In this document: positions 16,167 through 24,662 of the stretch, piece after piece
How positions within the stretch are numbered: the first letter of the stretch is position 1
Layout: each line of letters starts with the position of its first letter
NCBI RefSeq assembly: GCF_003231305.1
Contig: NZ_QKVM01000009.1
Coordinates: 62,001-126,000 of the forward strand
Reading direction: 5' to 3'
DNA: 64,000 nucleotides
DNA from: Pseudomonas sichuanensis
GTDB taxonomy: Bacteria; Pseudomonadota; Gammaproteobacteria; Pseudomonadales; Pseudomonadaceae
The notes under the pieces: generated by a model
Told to the model about the DNA's origin: nothing
The model's database searches: none
The model's input: the letters and a program-made list of their open reading frames with translations, nothing else
Program-made: the position numbers and the translations under genes

Positions 16167-17093
16167 TCAGGCGTTTTCCAGCGCCTTCTGCTCCTGGCTG
16201 GCGACCCGCTCGCACAGCTCGATGATCTGCTCGCGCATCCAACGGTTGGCCGGGTCCTGGTCGGTGCTTTCGTGCCAGTACAGGTGGGTTTCCAGGGCCG
16301 GTACCTCTACCGGCAGCGGCTGGTGACGCAACTGGTGACGGCGGGCGAAGCGCTCGGGCACGGTCATGACCATGTCGGTCTGCTGCAGCACCTGCGACGC
16401 CATCAGGTAGTGCTGCGAACGCAGTGCCACGCGGCGCTGCACGCCCATCTTGCCCAGGGCCAGGTCAACGTAGCCCAGGCCGTTGCGGCGGCTGGAAATA
16501 TGGATGTGGGTCATGCCCAGGTAGCTGTCGAGGGTCAGCGTGCTGTCGGCCAGCGGGTGGCCGGGGCGCATGGCGCAGACGTAGCGGTCCTGCATCAGCT
16601 TGACGTGGCGCACCTGCGGGTCGGTGTTCAGCGGTGCGTCGACGGCGAAGTCCAGGCGCCCGGCGGCCAGCTCCTTGGTGGTTTCGCGGCGCTTGCACGG
16701 GAAGCTCTCGATCACCAGCGCCGGGGCCAGGCGGCGCAGGCGCTGGAACAGCGGCGGCAAGATCACCGCCTCGGTAAGGTCGGTCATGCTGATGCGGAAA
16801 GTCTTGCTGGCCTGCAGCGGGTTGAAGATGCGGCTCTCTTGCACCGAGGTGCGCAGCAGCGACAGGGCGTTGCGCACCGGGCCGATGATGTTCTGCGCCA
16901 TGGGCGTGGGCACCATGCCCTGGGCGGTGCGCACGAACAGCGGGTCGTTGAAGGTTTCGCGCAGGCGCGACAGGGCGTTGGACACCGCCGGCTGGGTGAT
17001 GCCGACAATCTGCCCGGCGCGGGTCAGGTTGGCTTCGGTGTAGATGGCGTCGAAGACGATGAACAGGTTGAGGTCGACCTTGCTGAGGTTCAT
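16167..17093 (-). CDS. LysR-family regulator (NahR/LinR-like)
   Basis: 308-residue LysR protein of the NahR/NodD/LinR branch: NLSKVDLNLFIVFDAIYTEA, the helix GITQPAVSNALSRLRETF and NDPLFVRTAQGMVPT are characteristic. An effector domain follows. Start taken at 17093; an in-frame ATG five codons upstream is equally possible. Divergent from an acyl-CoA dehydrogenase gene with 138 bp between, containing an LTTR-type palindrome, so it very likely regulates that gene. Confidence 0.88.
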   Translation of the reverse strand: MNLSKVDLNLFIVFDAIYTEANLTRAGQIVGITQPAVSNALSRLRETFNDPLFVRTAQGMVPTPMAQNIIGPVRNALSLLRTSVQESRIFNPLQASKTFRISMTDLTEAVILPPLFQRLRRLAPALVIESFPCKRRETTKELAAGRLDFAVDAPLNTDPQVRHVKLMQDRYVCAMRPGHPLADSTLTLDSYLGMTHIHISSRRNGLGYVDLALGKMGVQRRVALRSQHYLMASQVLQQTDMVMTVPERFARRHQLRHQPLPVEVPALETHLYWHESTDQDPANRWMREQIIELCERVASQEQKALENA

Positions 17094-17120
17094 GGCGCCG
17101 CTCTTCATTGGAATTATCAG

Positions 17121-17135
17121 CCGATCATATATCGG
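17121..17135. promoter_or_regulatory. LysR-type operator palindrome
   Basis: CCGAT and ATCGG flank CATAT, a 15-bp interrupted palindrome of the T-N11-A style used by LysR regulators. It lies 28 bp upstream of the regulator start and 97 bp upstream of the acyl-CoA dehydrogenase start, the usual position for dual control. Confidence 0.6.
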
Positions 17136-17231
17136 TTATGAATGTTAATACACAGTGAAAATAGACTAGGTGGATGAAGGGTGGCTGTTCTAGGCTGCGT
17201 CCATGTTCTTCATTGACTGAAGGTAGCCCCG

Positions 17232-18461
17232 ATGGATTTCGCCTATTCGCCCAAGGTCCAGGCACTGCGCGAGCGTGTCAGCGCATTCATGGACGCCTAT
17301 GTGTACCCGGCCGAGCCGGTGTTCGAGCGCCAGGTTGCCGAAGGCGACCGCTGGCAGCCCACCGCGATCATGGAGGAACTCAAGGCCAAGGCCCGTGCCG
17401 AGGGCCTGTGGAACCTGTTCCTGCCCGAGTCGGAATACGGCGCGGGGCTGACCAACCTCGAATACGCGCCGCTGGCCGAGATCATGGGCCGCTCGCTGCT
17501 GGGGCCGGAGCCGTTCAACTGCTCGGCGCCGGACACCGGCAACATGGAAGTGCTGGTGCGCTACGCCAGCGAGGCGCAGAAGCGCCAGTGGCTGGAGCCG
17601 CTGCTGCGCGGCGAGATCCGCTCGGCGTTTGCCATGACCGAGCCGGACGTGGCCTCGTCGGATGCCACCAACATGGCTGCCACTGCCGTGCGCGACGGTG
17701 ACGAATGGGTGATCAACGGCCGCAAGTGGTGGACTTCCGGCGCTTGCGACCCGCGCTGCAAGGTGATGATCTTCATGGGCCTGTCCAACCCCGACGGCCC
17801 GCGCCATCAGCAGCACTCGATGATCCTGGTGCCCACGGACGCGCCCGGGGTGAAGATCGTCCGCCCGTTGCCGGTGTTCGGCTACGACGACGCGCCCCAC
17901 GGCCACGCCGAGGTGCTGTTCGAGAACGTACGCGTGCCCTACGACAACGTGCTGCTCGGCGAGGGCCGTGGCTTCGAGATCGCCCAGGGCCGCCTCGGCC
18001 CAGGCCGTATCCACCACTGCATGCGCTCGATCGGCATGGCCGAGCGCGCCCTGGAGCTGATGTGCAAACGCTCGGTCGAGCGCACTGCCTTTGGCAAGCC
18101 ACTGGCGCGGCTGGGCGGCAACATCGACAAGATCGCCGACTCACGGATGGAGATCGACATGGCCCGGCTGCTGACGCTCAAGGCCGCATACATGATGGAC
18201 ACCGTGGGCAACAAGGTGGCGCGCAGCGAGATCGCGCAGATCAAGGTGGTGGCGCCGAACGTGGCGTTGAAGGTGATCGACCGGGCCATCCAGATCCATG
18301 GTGGCGCGGGGGTCAGTGGCGACTTCCCGCTGGCCTACATGTATGCGATGCAGCGCACGCTGCGCCTGGCCGATGGCCCGGATGAGGTACACCGGGCGGC
18401 GATCGGCAAGTATGAGGTTGGCAAGTATGTGCCCAAGGAGATGTTGCGTAGCGGGCAGTGA
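17232..18461 (+). CDS. acyl-CoA dehydrogenase family protein
   Basis: 409-residue flavoenzyme oxidising an acyl-CoA to the 2-enoyl-CoA. Domain order is normal: helical N-domain ([16 protein letters not shown]), FAD/substrate segment [17 protein letters not shown] and [13 protein letters not shown], then the C-terminal helical domain with [29 protein letters not shown] and [16 protein letters not shown]. The ADGPDEVH block resembles the ACAD10/11-like group rather than short-chain enzymes. Monocistronic by spacing and divergent from the LysR gene that probably controls it; no partner ETF or hydratase nearby. Substrate unknown. Confidence 0.88.
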   Translation: MDFAYSPKVQALRERVSAFMDAYVYPAEPVFERQVAEGDRWQPTAIMEELKAKARAEGLWNLFLPESEYGAGLTNLEYAPLAEIMGRSLLGPEPFNCSAPDTGNMEVLVRYASEAQKRQWLEPLLRGEIRSAFAMTEPDVASSDATNMAATAVRDGDEWVINGRKWWTSGACDPRCKVMIFMGLSNPDGPRHQQHSMILVPTDAPGVKIVRPLPVFGYDDAPHGHAEVLFENVRVPYDNVLLGEGRGFEIAQGRLGPGRIHHCMRSIGMAERALELMCKRSVERTAFGKPLARLGGNIDKIADSRMEIDMARLLTLKAAYMMDTVGNKVARSEIAQIKVVAPNVALKVIDRAIQIHGGAGVSGDFPLAYMYAMQRTLRLADGPDEVHRAAIGKYEVGKYVPKEMLRSGQ

Positions 18462-18584
18462 AAATATCAGCCGTGTAGTTCGTTTTCGCATTATGTGTAG
18501 GGCATTTCCCAAGCGCCGGACTGCCCCCGTGTTTTCGCCCTGAGTGCTGCTAGTTTCCGCTGCTTTGCATCTGCAGAGGGAAAC

Positions 18585-19973
18585 ATGAACAGGGTCAATA
18601 TCGGTGGTAAAGGGCAGGCGCTGGACGGGGATGTCACGACCACTGGGGCGATATGCATTGCTGATAATCCGAACCATCGTTGTGACGGTATCCAGGTGCT
18701 GCGCAGAGGTGATGCCACCACCGAGTGCCCGGTTTGCGGCCAGCGCGGCACGGTAGTCGAAGGTATTTCGTGGTTCATGTCTAACGGTCGGGAGGTGGCG
18801 GTCGACGGTTCGCTGGTGGCGTGCGGATGCCCCAGTGGCAGTAACCGAGTGGTGGCGCCTTTGGGCATGGCGACGCGTGCACGCTCGGCGCCGGCTGGCG
18901 CTGGTGCTGCCCCAAGAGCCGACTCGGTCGCAGCATCGCGCTTCCAGCCACAGATGGCCACGGCATCGGCTACGCCGCGTGCGCTGCTGGAGCCGGGGTT
19001 TTATGTCGTACCCCGCAGCATGTCCGGGCCGCGGCTGTTGGCGCAGCTGCTGGAGCAGGATCGCACGCTGCCGATCGCTCGGGTTAAACGCCTGAATCCC
19101 ACTTTCGATCAAGGTTTCAAGGCTGGCGAGATCTTCGTCCTCGGCGACCTCGATAACCACCATGCCTGCACCCGGCAAGAGGCCGAGCTGATGGCAGCGG
19201 CGCAATTGACGCGCGACGCCCTGGCCGAACTCGACGAACAGGAAGCCAACTTCATGATGGAGCACATCGGCGAGATCGCCGGGGTGCTCAGTGGCGCGAG
19301 CCTGTCGATGGGGGTGGGCAAGGACATGCTGTCGCGCGGGCTGGGGCAGGTGAGCGATACGCTCAAGGGGATCGAACAGTTGCATCAGCGGGAGTTCGGC
19401 TTGCATGGGCACTTGAAGAGCCCGCAGTTCTTTGCCTCACGCCAGGCTTTGTATCAGCAGCTGAATGCGCAATTGCGCAGTGCGTTTCTGGGTAAGTATC
19501 TGAACCTGGGCGGGCATGAAAGTCTGCGCAAGGGCTTGGGGATTTCGACCAGGAGCCTCGTGCATCACTGGTCCAAGGCCGGGGCGCCGGGTGCGATACC
19601 GGGGTATGCGACGCACCTGGATGAAGTGGCGAAGATGGCGAAGTTTTTGAAAACTGGCGCGTATGTAGCGATAGGGTTGGGGGCGACGTCGTCTTACCTG
19701 AAAGTACAGGAAGTTTGTCGGGCCGGCGAAACCGAGGCATGCAAGAAGATCCGATTTACTGAAACGGGTAGTTTTGTCGGAAGCGTTGCAGGCGGTGGCT
19801 TGGGAGGAGTAATGGGGAAAACGGCTGTGAAGGTTATCTGTAATTTGGGACCATGGGGCCGCGCTACTTGCGGTATTGCAACCATAGGCATCAGCTCTTT
19901 TGCGGGAACTAAGGTTGGCGAGTTTCTTGGCGCTGAGTCCGGAGAGATGTTGTATGAGGTCACATATGATTGA
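18585..19973 (+). CDS. PAAR-domain T6SS effector with glycine-rich hydrophobic C-terminus
   Basis: 462 residues. Residues 1-92 are a PAAR-type spike-tip domain (NIGGKGQALDGDVTTTGAIC, GDATTECPVCGQRGTVVEG, VDGSLVACGCPSGSNRV) that caps VgrG in type VI secretion. A variable linker (about 93-130) follows, then a helical middle region. The C-terminus has hydrophobic, glycine-rich segments (AYVAIGLGATSSYL near 355; SFVGSVAGGGLGGVMG and CGIATIGISSFAG after 390), as expected for a toxin that inserts in a target membrane. G+C drops toward the 3' end. The stop overlaps the next gene by 8 bp, an effector-immunity layout. No vgrG or other T6SS gene is in the window, so it is an orphan cargo island. The toxic activity is inferred. 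Confidence 0.82.
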   Translation: MNRVNIGGKGQALDGDVTTTGAICIADNPNHRCDGIQVLRRGDATTECPVCGQRGTVVEGISWFMSNGREVAVDGSLVACGCPSGSNRVVAPLGMATRARSAPAGAGAAPRADSVAASRFQPQMATASATPRALLEPGFYVVPRSMSGPRLLAQLLEQDRTLPIARVKRLNPTFDQGFKAGEIFVLGDLDNHHACTRQEAELMAAAQLTRDALAELDEQEANFMMEHIGEIAGVLSGASLSMGVGKDMLSRGLGQVSDTLKGIEQLHQREFGLHGHLKSPQFFASRQALYQQLNAQLRSAFLGKYLNLGGHESLRKGLGISTRSLVHHWSKAGAPGAIPGYATHLDEVAKMAKFLKTGAYVAIGLGATSSYLKVQEVCRAGETEACKKIRFTETGSFVGSVAGGGLGGVMGKTAVKVICNLGPWGRATCGIATIGISSFAGTKVGEFLGAESGEMLYEVTYD

Positions 19974-20364
19974 TGTCAGCGAGTGGCCATCCAGCATAAA
20001 GCTGGCCCTGCTTCTTGTACCTTTCGCTGTGGGTTTGACTGGGCTTGCGATCATGCTGCAAATCGCCGCAACGCGGCACTTCAATGTGATGTGCGAAGCG
20101 CTTCACAGAAGCAGCGGGCTCCACGAAGAGCTGAGGAACGGGGGAGCCTTTACCCTGAAACTCAGATTGTCGACCGTGAGTGCGATGACGGCGGGCATCA
20201 TCTGGCCAAGATTGGGTATCCGTCAGGGGTGGTTGGATGCAGAGGACAGTCGCTTGTTCCCTCCCTATCTGAAAAAACGCATGAAACTTAGTTTTTACTG
20301 CATATCGGTCAGTCTGGCATGCATGGCCTTCCTGTATCTGTTCGTCAATTTCGACCGCGCATGA
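19966..20364 (+). CDS. small membrane protein, candidate immunity partner of the PAAR effector
   Basis: 132 residues. A strong transmembrane helix lies at about 11-34 (KLALLLVPFAVGLTGLAIML), another at about 108-127 (LSFYCISVSLACMAFLYLFV), with a charged middle. No family recognised. The ATG at 19966 has GAGG six bases upstream inside the effector gene and overlaps its last 8 bp, so translation is coupled. Base composition is AT-richer than the genome, like the effector's 3' end. An integral-membrane immunity protein fits a membrane-damaging toxin. The role is inferred from position and topology. Confidence 0.6.
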   Translation: MIDVSEWPSSIKLALLLVPFAVGLTGLAIMLQIAATRHFNVMCEALHRSSGLHEELRNGGAFTLKLRLSTVSAMTAGIIWPRLGIRQGWLDAEDSRLFPPYLKKRMKLSFYCISVSLACMAFLYLFVNFDRA

Positions 20365-20433
20365 ACTGACGGATTTGCTGTGGGCCAGATGCAGCACAAT
20401 GGGCCGCCAGGCGGCCCATCGGGTTTCACGCGT

Positions 20434-20593
20434 TTACTGCAAGTGCACCTTCAACTCCCCAGCCGGCTGGCGCATCGCGGCCTTCACGGCCGGTATCTGG
20501 CTCAGCGGGTTGAGCAGCCCGTAGTCGTGGATCATGCCGTTGTAGCGCACTGCAGTCACCGTCACGCCAGCCGCAGGCAGTTTCACCGCCACC
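20434..20593 (-). pseudogene. alpha/beta-hydrolase (esterase) C-terminal remnant
   Basis: The minus strand encodes KLPAAGVTVTAVRYNGMIHD and YGLLNPLSQIPAVKAAMRQP before a stop at 20434. This is the C-terminal 50 residues of a hormone-sensitive-lipase-type esterase, including the catalytic His in the GMIHD motif. Everything upstream is missing: at about 20580-20595 the frame runs into antisense of a truncated LysR gene. The residual piece lacks the nucleophile and cannot be active. Confidence 0.75.
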
Positions 20594-21562
20594 GCCGTCG
20601 CCGAGCGCCTTGGCCTGTCCCAACAGTTCGTCAGCCGGCGCCTGATGCAACTGGAAGAACGCCTGGGCGTGCGCCTGCTCAACCGCTCGACCCGGCGCCT
20701 GGATGCCACGCCCCTGGGCGAGCGCTACTACCAGAACGCCCTGCGCCTGCTCGATGAAGTGCAGTTGCTCGAGCAGGCCATCAGCGGGCAGACCGTCGAG
20801 CTGCACGGCACTTTGCGCCTGAGCGCGCCGCTGTCGTTCGCCATCGCCCATCTGGGGTGCCGGTTGACCAAGTTCCTGCAACTGCACCCCGGCGTGGATG
20901 TGGAGGTGGACCTGAGCGACCGCGCCGTGGACCTGATCGGCGAGGGCTACGACCTGGCCCTGCGCATCGGCATCCTGGAAGACTCAAGCCTGGTGGCCCG
21001 GCGTATCGGGGCGGTGGAGCGGGTGTACTGCGCCAGTCCCGCTTACCTGGCGGCACATGGCACGTCGCTGGCGCCGGAGCAGATGCGCGGGCACGACTGC
21101 CTGCCCTACGGGCATGCGCGGCAGGTGCAGTGGCAGTTCAAGGGGGAGGGCAAGGGCACCAGCATCGCCGTGAGCGGGCGCATGCGCGCCAACAATGGCG
21201 AGATGCTCAGGGATGCGGCGGTGGCGGGGATGGGCATCACCTACCTGCCGACCTTCATCGTCGGCAAGGCCCTGGATGACGGGCGCCTAGTGCAGGTGCT
21301 GGAGGACTGGACGGTGTCGGCGCTGCAGCTGTCGGCGGTGTACTCGCAGCGCCGGCAAGTGGCCCGGCCGGTGCAGGTGTTCGTGGAGTTTCTGCGGGAG
21401 CGGCTGGTGGCGTTGTTAGGATTGAAGCCAAGCCACCCTGTGCCGGCCTCATTGCAGGCTATCGCCAGCTCCCACAAGGCTGAGCATCGTGTGACCGAAA
21501 TGCATTACCTGTGGGAGCTGGCGAAGCCTGCGATGGGCCCTCGCATGAAGCGCTGCCAATGA
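20577..21562 (+). pseudogene. LysR-family regulator, 5'-truncated and 3' altered
   Basis: In frame from about 20577 the plus strand reads GSFTATAVAERLGLSQQFVS and continues through a complete CrgA-type LysR effector domain (LRLSAPLSFAIAHLGCRL, GYDLALRIGILEDSSLVARR, MRANNGEMLRDAAVAGMGIT). The first 20-odd codons, including the start and first helix, are gone; the earliest Met (20645) lies after the recognition helix, so no DNA-binding product is expected. At the 3' end the frame runs on through a REP doublet to 21562, adding about 40 non-homologous residues. It was probably divergent from the esterase whose tail abuts it. Confidence 0.75.
21445..21539. repeat. degenerate REP doublet inside the LysR reading frame
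   Basis: Imperfect inverted copies (TCGCCAGCTCCCAC at the left, GTGGGAGCTGGCGA at the right) separated by about 35 bp. The LysR frame is translated through it without a stop, so it probably displaced the original stop codon. Confidence 0.7.
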
Positions 21563-21568
21563 CTTTGG

Positions 21569-22981
21569 TCAGGCAGCAGCCGCCAGCTTGGCGCTCGTCT
21601 GGCGACGACGGTAAGCGCTGTCGCGGCTGGCCAGCCACCAGTACAGCGGCGTGGTCACCGCCAGGCCCACCAGCCAGGACAGGTCGGCGCCGTTGATGTA
21701 CTCGGACACCTGGCCGACATACAGCGGGGTGTTCATGAACGGGATCTGCACCACGATGCCAATGGCGTAGGCCAGCAACGCTTGCGGGTTATAGCGGCCG
21801 TAGATGCCGCCATCGACCTTGAAGATCGATTGGATGTCGTAGTCGCCTTTGTGGATGGCATAGAAGTCGATCAGGTTGATCGCGGTCCACGGCACCAGCA
21901 CCACCAGCAATACCAGCACCATGTCGACGAAGTGGCCGATGAAGTCCGCCGAGGCGAACACCGCCACCACGCAGCAACCGGCCAGCACCAGCAGCGACAG
22001 CACGGCACGGCTCTTGGCGGTGGGGATCCAGCGGTGGGCGAAGGTCTGCACCAGGGTGATGATCGACAGCACCGCGCCATACAGGTTGAGGGCGTTGTGG
22101 CTGATCACGCTGAGCAGGAACAACACCAGCATCACCGGGCCGAGGGTGCCGGTAGCGAGCTTGACGGCGTCCATGGTGTCCATGCCTGCAGGGATCGCCA
22201 GCACGGCGACGGCGCCGAAGATGAACGACAGGCTCGAGCCCAGCGCCGAACCCAGGTAGGTGGTCCAGAAGGTCGACGACACTTTCACGTCGGCCGGCAG
22301 GTAGCGCGAGTAGTCCGATACATAGGGGGCGAAGGCGATCTGCCACAGCGCCGCCAGCGACACGGTGGCCAGCCAGCCGGCTAGGTTGAAGCCGCCGCGG
22401 GTGAGGAAGTCGTCGCTCTGCACATGGCTGAAGATGTAGCCGAAGCCGACCACTATGCCGATGCCCAGCACCCAGGTGCCGATGCGGTTGAGCACGTGGA
22501 TGAAGCGGTAGCCGATGATGCCGATGATGCCCGAGCCCAACGCGCCGATGACGATGCCCACCGGTACCGGCACGCTGTCGACCACGCCGTGCAGCGACTT
22601 GCCGGCCAAGACGATGTTGGAGGCGAAGAAGCCGATGTACATCACCCCGGCGATCACCACCACCAGCAGCGCGCCGAGCGAGCCGAACTGGGCGCGGCTC
22701 TGGATCATCTGCGGGATGCCCATCTGCGGGCCCTGGGCCGAATGCAGCGCCATCAGCACGCCGCCGAGCAGGTGGCCGACCAGGATGGCGACGATACCCC
22801 ATACCAGGTTGAGGTGGAACAGCTGCACGCCCAAGGCGCCGGTGACGATCGGCAGCGGGGCGATGTTGCCGCCGAACCACAGTGTGAACAGATCCCTTAC
22901 CTTTCCATGGCGGTCTTGCGGCGGCACGTAGCCGATCGTGTGTTTCTCGATGAGGGGTGCCGAATTGGCTGCACTGGTCAT
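21569..22981 (-). CDS. NCS1-family purine/cytosine permease
   Basis: 470-residue transporter with about twelve hydrophobic helices, of the cytosine/purine/thiamine/allantoin (NCS1) family. Motifs include LFTLWFGGNIAPLPIVTGAL at the start, SRAQFGSLGALLVVVIAGVM, and VSDYSRYLP before helix 6. Imports a nucleobase or related heterocycle with H+ or Na+. Start at 22981 (MTSAANSAP) chosen because the conserved block starts 29 residues later; upstream frame to 23083 is not homologous. Stands alone; the neighbours give no substrate clue. Confidence 0.88.
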   Translation of the reverse strand: MTSAANSAPLIEKHTIGYVPPQDRHGKVRDLFTLWFGGNIAPLPIVTGALGVQLFHLNLVWGIVAILVGHLLGGVLMALHSAQGPQMGIPQMIQSRAQFGSLGALLVVVIAGVMYIGFFASNIVLAGKSLHGVVDSVPVPVGIVIGALGSGIIGIIGYRFIHVLNRIGTWVLGIGIVVGFGYIFSHVQSDDFLTRGGFNLAGWLATVSLAALWQIAFAPYVSDYSRYLPADVKVSSTFWTTYLGSALGSSLSFIFGAVAVLAIPAGMDTMDAVKLATGTLGPVMLVLFLLSVISHNALNLYGAVLSIITLVQTFAHRWIPTAKSRAVLSLLVLAGCCVVAVFASADFIGHFVDMVLVLLVVLVPWTAINLIDFYAIHKGDYDIQSIFKVDGGIYGRYNPQALLAYAIGIVVQIPFMNTPLYVGQVSEYINGADLSWLVGLAVTTPLYWWLASRDSAYRRRQTSAKLAAAA

Positions 22982-23264
22982 GAATGACTCCAAGGCAAGG
23001 AGGGCGCAACCGAAGTTGCCGGGCGCGTGCCGACAAGGGGCGACGCGTTCTTGTTGCAGCGATGATGGCGGCGGGGCAGGCAAGGGGAAATTAGTAAATT
23101 TGTGCTCATGAACCTTAAAAAAGCTAAGGCTGGCAAAAGGTTAAGCGGGGGGCGGTAGCAAGGTGGGTGCCAAGTGGCGGGAGGCGGCGTGGCAGGCAGC
23201 GTACGGCAGGGCAAGTGGTTTTGTGGTGGTCGATGGTGGTGCGCAGTGCGCGTTGCCTGTTCAG

Positions 23265-23353
23265 GCCTCTATCGCGGGGCAAGCCCGCTCCCACGGGACC
23301 GAGGTGTTTTTGGGGAGTGGAACGTGGGAGCGGGCTTGCCCCGCGATAGAGGC
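23265..23353. repeat. REP doublet (30-bp perfect inverted repeat)
   Basis: Arms at 23265-23294 and 23324-23353 match perfectly (GCCTCTATCGCGGGGCAAGC in the left arm) around a 29-bp loop, between the head of the NCS1 permease gene and the 3' end of the Lrp gene. The adjoining 22982-23264 holds the permease promoter region; I see no gene in it. Confidence 0.9.
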
Positions 23354-23370
23354 GGTGTTGCCGAGTGTTG

Positions 23371-23823
23371 TTACATCGGCAACAACCGATCCTGGATCAC
23401 CTCTTTCATCACCAGCGTCGAGCTCAAGCGCTTCACATTGGGAATGCTGGTCAGCTGCTCGTCATACAGCTTCTGGAACGCCGGCAGGTCCTTGGCCACT
23501 ACATGCAGCAGGTAATCCGGGTCGCCGAACAGCCGCTGCGCCTCGACGATCTGCGGTATCTGCGAAACCGCCGCTTCGAAGTCCGCCACCGGCTGGCGGG
23601 TAACCTCGCGCAGGGTGACGAACACCAGCGCGGCGAAGTTCAGGCCCAGGGCGCTGGGGGCCAGGCGGGCGTGGTAGCCAAGGATGGCGCCGGACTCCTC
23701 CAGCGCCTTGAGCCGACGGTGGCAGGGCGACAGGCTCAAGCCCACGCGCTCGGCCAGTTCGGTTACCGACAGGCGCCCGTCTTTTTGCAGTTCGGCAAGG
23801 ATCTTTCGATCGGTTCGGTCCAT
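23371..23823 (-). CDS. Lrp/AsnC-family regulator
   Basis: 150 residues: N-terminal helix-turn-helix (DRTDRKILAELQKDGRLSVT, SLSPCHRRLKALEESGAILG) and a C-terminal RAM ligand-binding domain (LRE-VTRQPVADFEAAVSQIP, YLLHVVAKDLPAFQKLYDEQ). Divergent from a LysE exporter 113 bp away, the standard arrangement for an amino-acid-sensing activator and its exporter. Confidence 0.92.
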   Translation of the reverse strand: MDRTDRKILAELQKDGRLSVTELAERVGLSLSPCHRRLKALEESGAILGYHARLAPSALGLNFAALVFVTLREVTRQPVADFEAAVSQIPQIVEAQRLFGDPDYLLHVVAKDLPAFQKLYDEQLTSIPNVKRLSSTLVMKEVIQDRLLPM

Positions 23824-23936
23824 GAGGGAAGAATCTTCCAGGTTGTTGGCTGAGATGGGGAATATACGAAAGAAAATCCCCGGGCGATATCCGTAATCTT
23901 GCTTCCAACGAAACCCCTGTGGAAGGAAGATCCAAA

Positions 23937-24551
23937 GTGACCATGAGTGTATTGGCGGCGTTCTGGGCCGTGTCCCTGCTGTTCGTGATCACCCCGGGTG
24001 CCGACTGGGCCTACGCCATTTCCGCCGGGATGCGCGGGCGCTGGGTGATGCCGGCGGTGGCGGGGATGCTTTCGGGGCACTTCCTGGTGACGCTGATCGT
24101 GGCGGCCGGGGTCGGCAGCCTGATCGCCGGGCACCCGCTGGCGCTGACCCTGCTGACCCTGGCGGGCTGCGTTTACCTGCTGTGGCTGGGCGGCAACCTG
24201 CTGCTGCGCCCGGCGGTGCCCGAGGCCGGGGAGGGGGGCGTGACGGACAGCGGGTCGCGTTGGGCGCTCAAGGGTTTTTGCGTGAGCGGCCTCAACCCCA
24301 AGGTGTTCCTGCTGTTCCTGGCGCTGTTGCCGCAGTTCACCGACCCGCAGGCAAGTTGGCCGGTGTGGTTGCAGATCCTGTTGCTGGGGCTGGTGCACCT
24401 GGCCAGTTCGCTGGTGGTGTACCTGATGGTGGGGTATGGCGCCAAGGCGGTGCTGCGGACCCGGCCGGCGGCGGCGCAGGTGGTCGGGCGGGTGTCGGGG
24501 ATGGTGATGATCGTGATTGCGCTGGGGTTGATTGCAGGGCAGTTGCGTTGA
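23937..24551 (+). CDS. LysE-family amino-acid exporter
   Basis: 204 residues with the LysE hallmarks FVITPGADWAYAISAGMRGR and FCVSGLNPKVFLLFLALLPQ, six hydrophobic helices. The GTG at 23937 is preferred because GGAAGGAAG sits about 8-10 bases upstream; an ATG two codons later is possible. Probably activated by the divergent Lrp-type regulator. Confidence 0.88.
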   Translation: MTMSVLAAFWAVSLLFVITPGADWAYAISAGMRGRWVMPAVAGMLSGHFLVTLIVAAGVGSLIAGHPLALTLLTLAGCVYLLWLGGNLLLRPAVPEAGEGGVTDSGSRWALKGFCVSGLNPKVFLLFLALLPQFTDPQASWPVWLQILLLGLVHLASSLVVYLMVGYGAKAVLRTRPAAAQVVGRVSGMVMIVIALGLIAGQLR

Positions 24552-24573
24552 GCGTCGGGAGGCGGCCGGCTAT

Positions 24574-24625
24574 CAGCGCTCGCCAGGTCGAGCGCCGCTT
24601 GCGCGGCGTTCGATCTGACAGGCAC
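24574..24625. repeat. short GC hairpin related to composite-element arms
   Basis: GAGCGCCGC and GCGGCGTTC pair over a TTGC loop, flanked by GTC/GAT. The same GCGCCGC...GCGGCGC palindrome forms the outer part of composite elements A-C, so this is a solitary fragment. It lies between convergent genes and could end both transcripts. Confidence 0.5.
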
Positions 24626-24662
24626 CGCAGCTAGGCCGGTAAGCAGGCGATGCCGCGCGCCA

